Shown here piece by piece: positions 16,922 to 22,598 of a DNA stretch of 22,598 nt. The stretch is from a bacterium (lineage in GTDB: Bacteria > Latescibacterota > UBA2968 > GCA-2709665). Made by a program: the position numbers and the translations under genes. Under the pieces are notes generated by a model that worked only from the letters and a program-made list of their open reading frames with translations, did not search any database and was not told where the DNA came from. The stretch is from the NCBI GenBank assembly GCA_027619145.1, contig JAQCGA010000006.1, positions 1 to 22,598 on the forward strand, given 5' to 3'. Every line of letters starts with the position of its first letter. Position 1 is the first letter of the stretch.

Positions 16922-17224
16922 TCAAACGCCAAGCAGCCCCACCAGAACTTCCCGGTTAAAACCACCCTGAGACTGAAGCGCACCGGTAGCCTGCTGGAGT
17001 ACCGAATTCCGCAACTCATTCTCCAGTTGCTGTGCCAGGCCAGATGTCAGATCCGTATTCGTCGCCTGCGTGGCCAGACTCTGCAACTCCTGAACCTGGC
17101 TACTCACCCCCTGAAGCGTCTCCTGGTCTGCCTGCGCCCCTGCAAGCGTACTTTGTGCAGACCGAACCGTCTCCAGATTCTGCAAACGAGACAGATCAAG
17201 CGTATCGGTACCCGCCCCACCCAC
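16922..17224 (-). CDS. Flagellin-like mini-protein, 5' end possibly frameshifted
   Basis: About 100 residues from a GTG at 17224. The open frame continues upstream without a standard start to a TAG at 17327-17329 and includes SSSRLNNVSSARQIEQAAQRV. Residues such as AQADQETLQGVSSQVQELQSL followed by ATQATNTDL look like the D1 helical region of flagellin (V..L..LATQA.NG.L). The end, VLQQATGALQSQGGFNREVL then VGLLGV, resembles the C-terminal D0 helix (ILQQA..A..QAN..P..VL.LL). The variable centre is missing, so the protein is far shorter than a normal flagellin (over 250 aa). One frame upstream reads VNWNIPVHAS, like a flagellin N-terminus (INxNI). Joining it needs one frameshift near 17270-17278. 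It may therefore be a decayed gene or a real minimal flagellin-like protein. The strong terminator behind it argues for transcription. No other flagellar gene is in the window. Confidence 0.5.
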   Translation of the reverse strand: MGGAGTDTLDLSRLQNLETVRSAQSTLAGAQADQETLQGVSSQVQELQSLATQATNTDLTSGLAQQLENELRNSVLQQATGALQSQGGFNREVLVGLLGV

Positions 17225-17274
17225 ACGCTGTGCAGCCTGCTCAATCTGACGCGCGCTCGAAACATTGTTGAGGC

Positions 17275-17298
17275 GTGAACTGGAATGTTCCAGTTCAC
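17275..17298. promoter_or_regulatory. 24-bp near-perfect palindrome between divergent genes
   Basis: Arms gtgaactggaa (17275-17285) and ttccagttcac (17288-17298) are exact reverse complements around a 2-bp centre. The site lies between the leftward flagellin-like gene and the rightward mntA-hepT pair. On the minus strand it abuts a GGAGGTG ribosome-site-like sequence (17296-17302). It could be an operator for a dimeric regulator or an RNA hairpin. Because of the symmetry both strands read (V/M)NWN(I/V)PVH there, so part of the pattern may be coincidental to coding. Confidence 0.45.
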
Positions 17299-17418
17299 CT
17301 CCACCCCGGGTTCGCTTTGCACTTCCCTATCCCCCGGCATTTCTCTATCTTTATTCAGATCACCTGTCCGGCGAAACCACATGGAAACATCAACGCTGGA
17401 AACCCGGAGAATATGTTT

Positions 17419-17724
17419 ATGAACACATCGACAAACATACTTGAACCTCTTCTCCTCAAAAAGCGTGAAGAAATCCGGAAAATTGCTGCTGAACACGGCG
17501 CTTTCAATATTCGCGTCTTCGGTTCTGCAGCCCGGGGAGAAGCCCGTCCGGACAGTGACATCGATCTTCTGGTTGAAACAGGTCCCGAAACAAGTTCATG
17601 GTTTCCTGCAGGACTGATTCTCGACCTGGAAAAACTGCTGAACCGGCGCGTGGAAATCGTCACATACCGGGGTCTCAGTCCATTTCTTCGTGACCGGGTG
17701 CTTCAGGAAGCGGTCCCATTATGA
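17419..17724 (+). CDS. mntA: MntA-type nucleotidyltransferase antitoxin
   Basis: A 101-residue minimal nucleotidyltransferase. GSAARGEARPDSDIDLLV (Gly35-Ser36, Asp47, Asp49) is the GSx10DxD motif of MNT-family enzymes, which bind metal and ATP. Family knowledge: MntA inactivates its partner HepT by adding AMP units to a tyrosine, forming a type VII toxin-antitoxin system. The frame is open further upstream, but GGAGA at 17406-17410 sits 8 nt before the ATG at 17419 and the length then fits the family. An ATG two codons earlier (17413) is the alternative. It overlaps hepT by ATGA, so the two are translated together. Confidence 0.9.
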   Translation: MNTSTNILEPLLLKKREEIRKIAAEHGAFNIRVFGSAARGEARPDSDIDLLVETGPETSSWFPAGLILDLEKLLNRRVEIVTYRGLSPFLRDRVLQEAVPL

Positions 17725-18050
17725 AAGACGATCGGATCTATCTCCTGCACATTCAGGAATTCATCCAGAGGATCGAAAAAAATACGGATCGGGGCCGCGA
17801 TCAATTTATGGCTTCTCATACGCTTCAAGATGCTGTTTTACGAAACCTGCAAACCCTGGCGGAATCGACGCAGCGCCTGTCCGAAGCGTTCAAAGTGGCA
17901 TATCCGGAGATCGAATGGCAGCGCATCGCAGCCTTCCGCAACGTGCTGGTTCACGACTATCTCGGAATCGACCTCGAAAGAATCTGGCAAATTACCCAGC
18001 GTGAAATTCAGCAATTAAAAAACACGGTCGAAAAAGCGCTAAGCACCTGA
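17721..18050 (+). CDS. hepT: HepT-type HEPN ribonuclease toxin
   Basis: A 109-residue all-helical HEPN (DUF86) protein. RNVLVHDY (Arg73, His78, Tyr80) is the Rx4HxY motif. Arg and His form the RNase site of the dimer and Tyr is the residue AMPylated by MntA in characterised pairs. All three are intact, so the toxin should be active when free. The start codon lies inside the stop of mntA (ATGA), with AGGAAG upstream at 17704-17709. Target RNA cannot be told from sequence. Related systems act on tRNA or mRNA and are linked to plasmid upkeep or phage defence. Confidence 0.9.
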   Translation: MKDDRIYLLHIQEFIQRIEKNTDRGRDQFMASHTLQDAVLRNLQTLAESTQRLSEAFKVAYPEIEWQRIAAFRNVLVHDYLGIDLERIWQITQREIQQLKNTVEKALST

Positions 18051-18177
18051 AATACTGACCGCAAGATTTCAACCCCATCATTCCCCGCACTGCTTACGGA
18101 CGAACATGTGTCACTCATCCTGAACCCATTCCGCCCGCACTCTTGCCGCCTTCCGGTCTTTCCCTTTCGTAATCCCA

Positions 18178-18201
18178 GGCGAACACAAGGTTCGCCCCTA
18201 C
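18178..18201. repeat. GTAGGGG-type hairpin repeat, copy 1
   Basis: Arms ggcgaac (18178-18184) and gttcgcc (18190-18196) flank acaag and are followed by cctac. Read on the minus strand it starts GTAGGGGCGAACC. This resembles a short palindromic intergenic repeat I recall from many environmental bacterial genomes. A sister copy with a different stem sequence but the same layout is at 21968-21993. Confidence 0.55.
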
Positions 18202-18331
18202 AAAAATCTGCCCGTACATACAACACGGCCATGTCATCTCTACCTCCCAACCGGCGGACGGAGACGGGCGAGGTTGCCCGGTGCTTCCTGCACCGGCCCC
18301 TTCGGCAGGCGGTCTCCGGCTCGTGCCTTTC

Positions 18332-18357
18332 TGTGCTTCTTCGTGATCTTTCGTGAT
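18332..18357 (+). repeat. Degenerate ttcgtg repeat before the heparinase gene
   Basis: The stretch contains tgtgcttcttcgtgat and then ctttcgtgat, two imperfect copies of a roughly 10-bp 'ctttcgtgat' word, ending 25 nt before the heparinase start codon. Similar words occur at 21491-21544 and 22086-22114, always outside genes. Confidence 0.5.
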
Positions 18358-18382
18358 ACAGCATCTACAAGGAGACCCACCC

Positions 18383-20560
18383 ATGCCCCCTCTCAACCAC
18401 CGGATCCCCCACGACGACTGGAAATTCCGCAACATCGTACACATCGCCCACGGCGACCTCTTCAACTCCCTGGATCTGAATCGGCCAACCCTGAAAGCCG
18501 TCCAATCTGCTGTCGAAAAACAAGACTGGCAGGCCGCGTACGCCGCCTGGGACAACTATTTCACCAACAAAAAAAAACACCTGAACTTCTTCGATCCCGA
18601 TGAATTCCAGGCCCTCGTCCAAAGCCGTCCGCAGCAAATCCGCCAGCACCGCAAAGAAGCCGATGAAATCTGCAACCACCGCATCCACTGGTACGGTCCT
18701 CGCCTGGAACAGTTCGGAGACATTGTCAACTTCGATCCGGGTGAAGACCGCTCTGCCATCTACGGCTTCCACTACTGGTACTGGTCTCACCCCCTCCTCT
18801 TCTCCTGGGCTGTGGACCGCAATCCCAAATATGCCGAAGCCTTCGACCGCCTCTTCAGCCAGTGGTATGATCAGCGCGATTCCGTAAGCTGGCGCGTCCC
18901 CAACCTGGACCCCATCTGGTACGAACTGGGTCTTTGCCGCACCAATCTCTTCATCGCCTATTACAGCCTCTTCCGCAACGAACCCTGCCTGCGCCCCGCC
19001 ACCCGCGAACGCCTGGTACGCAGCCTCCTGGGTCACGGCCGCGCCCTCTTCGGCTTTGTCAACAAAACCGGCACCCCCGGCAACAACTCCCAGTTCAACG
19101 GCGTCCTCGCCCTTACCCACCTGGCCCTGGCCATGCCCGAATTCAAAGAATCCAAACGCTGGATCAACACCAGCCTGAAAGCCCTACAGCGCCACCTCAA
19201 GAACGCCGTGTACGCAGACGGAGGATTTACTGAACGTTGCCCCAGCTACGCCTCCTTCTCCCTCGGCTTCGCCACTGAAATCTACCGCCTCCTCGAATCC
19301 TTCCCAGAACACACCACCACGCGCAAAAAAATTGGCGCTCTCCTGCGCCCCTCTTACGACTGGTACATGAACATCATCACCCCCCTGGGCGAATTCCCAC
19401 CCTTCGGCGATGCCCGCACCCGCTCGGCTGTCCCCATGCTCACTGGAGGCATCGCCCCCCTGGACCTGGACGAACTCCACACCGTCCTCGCGCCCAACAT
19501 CACCCGGGTTGCCCGCGAAAAACTCACCCTTCAGTACACCCATCGCGCCCGCGAAGCCGACCTCACACATCAAAAAGTCCAGCCCGACGCTTTGCCAGAT
19601 TACACTTCAAAACACCTCCCGGACTCCCACTGGACCGTTATGCGATCCGGCTGGAAACCCACAGACCGCTACCTCATCCTCAACCACGGCCCCATTGCCG
19701 GTCACGCCCACCGCGAAGCCCTCGCCTTCACCTGTTACGCCTTTGGCGAGCCCCATGCCCTCGAACTGGACCTGGCTGTCGAACTCGGGTACGACGACCC
19801 CAAATGCGACTTCACCCGCTCCTCCCGGTCCCACAACATGCTTGTCCTGGACGACGAATGCGTTGAACGCACTCACAACCCCATCGACCTCTGGACCGGC
19901 CAGGACGTTGTCTGGCACACAGACGAACATATCGACTACTTTCAGGCGTACCACCGAGGGTACCAGCGTACAAAAAACGCCATTGTCACCCGAACAATCC
20001 TCTTCATCAAACCCCACTTCTGGCTCGTCCACGACCGCGTCACCCTTCAAAAATCCAGCACCGCAAAAACCGCCTCCTTTTATCTCCACGCCTGCAACCC
20101 CTTCGAACCCCGCGCAACCGGCTGGACCTCCACAGGTAACAAAAGCCGCCTGGACGTCATCCCCGCACAAACCCCCGGCAAGCTCACATCTGAAACCGCC
20201 CAGGAAAGCCGAATGTCGCCGGAAGGCATGAAGGATGCCATGTACCAGAACTACTATCCCAACCGCTTCTTCCTGCGCCTCACCCACAGACTCACAGGCA
20301 AAGGTCCACACGACCACTGCGTGATCCTTCACCCCCGCCGAAAATCCGACCGCATCACCGTCACCACCGAACCCGTCGTGCTCACCCGCAACGGAAAACC
20401 CGTCAACCCCGAAGACGCCCAGGTCTGGAAAATCACTCGTGGAAAACAACAATACCTCATCCTCCTCAACCACACCGGCAAAAAAGTCGAACTCAACGGC
20501 CAGACCTTCACCGCCCGCGCCGTTGTTCTCCACGGAAAACGTACGCACATTGTTTCATAG
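18383..20560 (+). CDS. Heparinase II/III-family protein (probable polysaccharide lyase)
   Basis: A 725-residue protein. The N-terminal half is a helical toroid (about 30-340) with GTPGNNSQFNGVLALTHLAL and DGGFTERCPSYASFS, placing the Asn and Tyr typical of heparinase/alginate-lyase active sites near 234-236 and 289. The C-terminal half is the beta-sandwich Hepar_II_III domain with GPIAGHAHREALAFTCYAFG (His441/His443) and RSSRSHNMLVLD. Family members cleave uronate-containing polysaccharides by beta-elimination. Which one is cut here cannot be read from the sequence. There is no signal peptide, so it is likely cytoplasmic and acts on imported oligosaccharides. AAGGAG (18369-18374) is 8 nt before the chosen ATG; the frame is open 30 nt further upstream. 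The gene uses C at most third positions, unlike the large exported genes. Confidence 0.85.
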   Translation: MPPLNHRIPHDDWKFRNIVHIAHGDLFNSLDLNRPTLKAVQSAVEKQDWQAAYAAWDNYFTNKKKHLNFFDPDEFQALVQSRPQQIRQHRKEADEICNHRIHWYGPRLEQFGDIVNFDPGEDRSAIYGFHYWYWSHPLLFSWAVDRNPKYAEAFDRLFSQWYDQRDSVSWRVPNLDPIWYELGLCRTNLFIAYYSLFRNEPCLRPATRERLVRSLLGHGRALFGFVNKTGTPGNNSQFNGVLALTHLALAMPEFKESKRWINTSLKALQRHLKNAVYADGGFTERCPSYASFSLGFATEIYRLLESFPEHTTTRKKIGALLRPSYDWYMNIITPLGEFPPFGDARTRSAVPMLTGGIAPLDLDELHTVLAPNITRVAREKLTLQYTHRAREADLTHQKVQPDALPDYTSKHLPDSHWTVMRSGWKPTDRYLILNHGPIAGHAHREALAFTCYAFGEPHALELDLAVELGYDDPKCDFTRSSRSHNMLVLDDECVERTHNPIDLWTGQDVVWHTDEHIDYFQAYHRGYQRTKNAIVTRTILFIKPHFWLVHDRVTLQKSSTAKTASFYLHACNPFEPRATGWTSTGNKSRLDVIPAQTPGKLTSETAQESRMSPEGMKDAMYQNYYPNRFFLRLTHRLTGKGPHDHCVILHPRRKSDRITVTTEPVVLTRNGKPVNPEDAQVWKITRGKQQYLILLNHTGKKVELNGQTFTARAVVLHGKRTHIVS

Positions 20561-20684
20561 GGGTCACGGATGATTTCTCTTTTTCTCTGGAAGACTTCCT
20601 CTTATTTTTCACCATAGCAATACCTGACAACAACTCAACCACAAAAAGACACAGCATACTGTGTCCTCCGGAGGAAATAAACCG

Positions 20685-21461
20685 ATGTCTTCCAACACCT
20701 CAACTCTTCACCGCACCGTCACCACCTGGGAAGAACTCAGCAATGCCTGGGACGGGGTACACAACTTCCTCATGGCCGGAGACTGCGTCCCTTTCGCCTT
20801 CGACATGCCTCCCATCGAACAGGTCATTGACGAAATCCGCAACGACCCGGACGCCCGCATCGTCCCCGGTACCAAAGGTAACCAGCTTATCATGACCGAC
20901 ATCGCCGAAGACTTCCGAAAAATCCCGGTAGAAGACACCCTCAACATGCAATTTCAGATGTCTCACTTCAAACTGCCCAACCTCTACGGCCCCGGCCAGC
21001 TCCTCCACGGATTTGAAGAACAGGTTATGGACCCCTGGCGCGAAGCCCTGGCCGCCGCTGGATTCACCTGGACCCGCTGTTATCCCATCATCTTCATCAG
21101 CGGACCCGGTGCCGCCACCAACTACCACATGGACCGTTCGCATGTGATCGCCTGGCAACGCCACGGCGTCAAAAACTTCGTGGGCCTCAAAGACCCGGCC
21201 CGCTGGACCACCCTGGAAGACCGCATGCTTCCTGGTGGCGAAATGAAACGCCCCCCTGGTCTCACCGAAGAAGATCTGCTCCCCTACGAAATGCACCCCG
21301 GCGACGTCCTCTGGAACACCCTTCTTACTCCCCACTGGGTAGAAGCCGCAGACCACGTCACCTACAGCTTCAACCTCTCCCACGGCGGCCTGTCCCTCAA
21401 CGGCAAACTTGCTCCTTTCGAACAGGAACTCGAAGACTGGAAAGCCACCCACCCATCCTGA
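20685..21461 (+). CDS. JmjC/cupin-8-like Fe(II)/2-oxoglutarate dioxygenase
   Basis: A 258-residue cytoplasmic protein. NYHMDRSHVIAWQRHG gives the HxD half (His148, Asp150), and PGDVLWNTLLTPHWV gives the distal His (His217) of the facial triad used to hold Fe(II). The spacing, the PGD turn before the distal His and the closing YSFNLS strand fit cupin-8/JmjC-like hydroxylases better than phytanoyl-CoA dioxygenases. The substrate is unknown. GGAGG (20670-20674) precedes the ATG at 20685; the frame opens 24 nt earlier but without support. It lies 124 nt after the heparinase gene with a similar C-rich codon style, so joint expression is possible. Nothing notable was seen in that gap. Confidence 0.7.
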   Translation: MSSNTSTLHRTVTTWEELSNAWDGVHNFLMAGDCVPFAFDMPPIEQVIDEIRNDPDARIVPGTKGNQLIMTDIAEDFRKIPVEDTLNMQFQMSHFKLPNLYGPGQLLHGFEEQVMDPWREALAAAGFTWTRCYPIIFISGPGAATNYHMDRSHVIAWQRHGVKNFVGLKDPARWTTLEDRMLPGGEMKRPPGLTEEDLLPYEMHPGDVLWNTLLTPHWVEAADHVTYSFNLSHGGLSLNGKLAPFEQELEDWKATHPS

Positions 21462-21490
21462 TCTCTGGCCCCGTATGAATTGGAGCGGGG

Positions 21491-21544
21491 TTCGCGGCCC
21501 TTCGTGGGGTGAGGCTACAGGTGGAATTCGTGGCCCTTCGTGAT
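21491..21544 (+). repeat. Tandem ttcgtggcccttcgtg repeat between converging genes
   Basis: ttcgcggcccttcgtggg (21491-21508) and ttcgtggcccttcgtgat (21527-21544) are near-identical 18-bp words 36 bp apart. They fill the 83-nt space between the stops of the dioxygenase gene and the YciH-like gene. No classical terminator is visible there. Confidence 0.6.
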
Positions 21545-21865
21545 TTAACGAACTCCCCACCCATCCTCCACCAACCACTCCCGGGCCCTCTCCCGGCAAT
21601 CTCCCTGGAGTTCAATTGTCGTATCGTGAAACGTCCCTCCTGTTCCACACGCACCCCGAAGCGCCTTGGCCAGATCTTTCATATCGCCCTTTGTAAGCAC
21701 CAGATTACCCAACAGCGTCACCACCTTCCCCTTCTTCCGTTTCTCCAGCGAAATCCGAATGCGCTGATCCTCCGGTGCCCGTGAAGCCGAAATCTCATCC
21801 TCCACCACGTCCGGCATCCCTTCTGACACAAAAGCCCATCCTTCGCCCTGCTCTCTTTTTGCCAT
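21545..21865 (-). CDS. yciH: SUI1/YciH-like translation factor
   Basis: A 106-residue protein related to eukaryotic eIF1 and bacterial YciH. The SUI1 fold covers about 36-105, with KRKKGKVVTLLGNL, LAKALRGACGTGGT and TTIELQGDCRERAREWL in the family order. YciH is thought to tune start-codon selection or to repress translation under stress in enterobacteria. Its role here is unknown. AGGAGG about 8 nt before the ATG (complement of 21863-21865) decides this start over an upstream ATG at 21898. The gene is complete and converges on the dioxygenase gene. Confidence 0.88.
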   Translation of the reverse strand: MAKREQGEGWAFVSEGMPDVVEDEISASRAPEDQRIRISLEKRKKGKVVTLLGNLVLTKGDMKDLAKALRGACGTGGTFHDTTIELQGDCRERAREWLVEDGWGVR

Positions 21866-21967
21866 CCCGTACCTCCTCTGGCGGCATTGCACGATCATCC
21901 GTGTTCACCCGCATTTATTTTTTACGTCTTCACGTGAAACCACCTTGCACCCACATCCAACACACCC

Positions 21968-21993
21968 GGGCTGCCACGGGGGGCAGCCCCTAC
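21968..21993. repeat. GTAGGGG-type hairpin repeat, copy 2
   Basis: Arms gggctgcc (21968-21975) and ggcagccc (21982-21989) flank acgggg and are followed by ctac. It has the same layout as 18178-18201 (stem, short purine-rich loop, stem, then CTAC) but different stem bases. Compensating changes like these suggest that hairpin formation is kept. Confidence 0.55.
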
Positions 21994-22085
21994 GGACAGG
22001 CGCAGATCCTGTTGTCTTGCCTAACCCGATCACCACCTATAGGCCCATCCCTACCTTGATCTGCTCGATCCACAACTGCCTTACC

Positions 22086-22114
22086 CTTCGCGTCTTTGCG
22101 CCTTTGCGTGAGAT
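22086..22114 (+). repeat. Tandem ctttgcg repeat
   Basis: cttcgcgt, ctttgcgc and ctttgcgt follow one another, then gagat. This short tandem word resembles the other 'ttcgtg' repeats of the window and similar intergenic words I recall from environmental genomes. Function unknown. Confidence 0.5.
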
Positions 22115-22221
22115 CGCCTTTACTATTCACCACCCAACCGGCGGAAGGGCCGGACGGAGCTCCGTGTCCCTCCGTAGGGTGGACAGGACGGGTGCAGTCC
22201 GAGCCCCTCCGTGATCCCGCT

Positions 22222-22598
22222 TCACCTCCCTTCCCCAAAATCCGGCACCTCCATCAACACCCCGCCTTTCATTGCAGACTCATGCGCAATCAACCCCGGC
22301 ACCAGGTACCGCGCCGCCTGCCACACATTATTTGGCGGGGTCTCCTTTGTCACACACGCCGTCACAAAATCGTGCACCAGAAATTGATGCGACCCATTAT
22401 GCCCATTTCCAAGCCCAACAAATTCCTGAGGCAACAAATGAACCGGGTGTACCTTAGAAACGCCCTTGTGGGTACCGTCAGATGCTGTCACCACCGCCAT
22501 CGGATCATCCGCTTTTCCGGCCGACACACCCGCACAATTCAACTCCTCTGTCAAATCTACACATGCCTTCCGGTCCTTACAAATCCACGCCTTCCCAC
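22222..22598 (-). CDS. Gfo/Idh/MocA-family oxidoreductase, C-terminal end (partial)
   Basis: Only the last 125 residues are inside the window; the frame runs open off the right edge, so the N-terminal NAD(P)-binding part is missing. GLGNGHNGSHQFLVHDFV, the PPNNVWQAARYLVPGLIAHE segment and VPDFGEG match the C-terminal substrate domain of sugar-type Gfo/Idh/MocA dehydrogenases found in polysaccharide clusters. Such enzymes oxidise or reduce sugars, inositols or uronates with NAD(P). A TTG at 22554 is not the true start, because conserved-looking sequence (GKAWICKDRKACVD) continues upstream of it. It would fit downstream of the heparinase-type enzyme in carbohydrate use. Confidence 0.75.
   Translation of the reverse strand, partial: GKAWICKDRKACVDLTEELNCAGVSAGKADDPMAVVTASDGTHKGVSKVHPVHLLPQEFVGLGNGHNGSHQFLVHDFVTACVTKETPPNNVWQAARYLVPGLIAHESAMKGGVLMEVPDFGEGR

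Larger units (their letters stand above)
18051..18382. other. 332-nt intergenic region with hairpin and short repeats
   Basis: No convincing gene on either strand. It holds a 'GTAGGGG'-type hairpin repeat (18178-18201) and two small adjacent hairpins: cgggc/gcccg (18265-18269 with 18276-18280) and ccggtgc/gcaccgg (18278-18284 with 18290-18296). It also holds a 13-bp match (cccaaccggcgga, 18246-18258) to 22133-22145 and the 'ttcgtgat' repeats just before the heparinase gene. No clear terminator follows hepT. Confidence 0.6.
21866..22221. other. 356-nt intergenic region with hairpin and short repeats
   Basis: The stretch between the YciH-like gene and the oxidoreductase end holds no convincing gene. 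It contains a GTAGGGG-type hairpin (21968-21993), a 'ctttgcg' tandem repeat (22086-22114), the 13-bp word shared with 18246-18258 (at 22133-22145) and several cggacggag/ctccgtg near-repeats (22150-22215). Confidence 0.6.

Noticed and set aside
17275..17418. Upstream extension of the mntA frame (MNWNVPVH...)
   Set aside because: The added 48 residues are Pro/His-rich with no family match, and MNWNVPVH comes from the palindrome. The ribosome site supports the start at 17419.
19607..20548. Long minus-strand open frame opposite the heparinase gene (also 18365-19120 and 20700-21599)
   Set aside because: These are antisense shadows caused by C-rich third positions. Gly/Val/Glu/Phe-rich composition with no family features.

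Overview
This is a 22.6 kb piece of chromosome from what is probably an uncultured, Gram-negative bacterium. Three things point to the FCB or Latescibacterota/Poribacteria-like part of the tree. Long secreted modular proteins end in an NPFNP-type C-terminal sorting (FlgD/Por-like) domain. A class III cyclase is fused to TolB-like and TPR regions. A heparinase II/III, cupin-type dioxygenase and Gfo/Idh cluster is typical of polysaccharide-feeding lineages. The phylum is inferred from family knowledge; no marker gene such as rRNA is present.

Left part (1-14895, all real genes on +). An AT-rich, promoter-like region with a hairpin terminator on each side (1-355) comes first. It is followed by a decayed receiver-domain fragment (519-637) and a possible 17-codon basic leader peptide whose stop overlaps the next start. 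Three large exported proteins follow, with gaps of 18 and 80 nt. The first is 960 aa (NHL repeats, dockerin-like pair, cohesin-like domain, sorting tag). The second is a 2775-aa protein with several NHL beta-propellers, Ig-like domains, an HExxH metallopeptidase domain, a dockerin and a cohesin-like domain. The third is a 960-aa right-handed beta-helix protein with about seven 62-residue repeats. All three carry a signal peptide and the same kind of C-terminal tag, so they look like one cell-surface or extracellular programme. The last two tags are nearly the same at DNA level.

Middle (15012-18050). A membrane adenylate/guanylate cyclase with an external TolB-like/TPR part is read leftwards. 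To its right, and also leftwards, is a tiny flagellin-like gene with its own terminator and a disturbed 5' end. A near-perfect 24-bp palindrome separates this from a rightward mntA-hepT (nucleotidyltransferase/HEPN) toxin-antitoxin pair that overlaps by ATGA.

Right part (18051-22598). A cytoplasmic heparinase II/III-family protein and a JmjC/cupin-like dioxygenase are on +. A YciH/SUI1-like protein and the C-terminal end of a Gfo/Idh/MocA-type oxidoreductase are on -. The gaps hold short hairpin repeats of a 'GTAGGGG' type and degenerate 'ttcgtg' repeats. The heparinase and oxidoreductase suggest breakdown of uronate-containing polysaccharides and use of the sugars. No phage, IS element, CRISPR array or tRNA was recognised.
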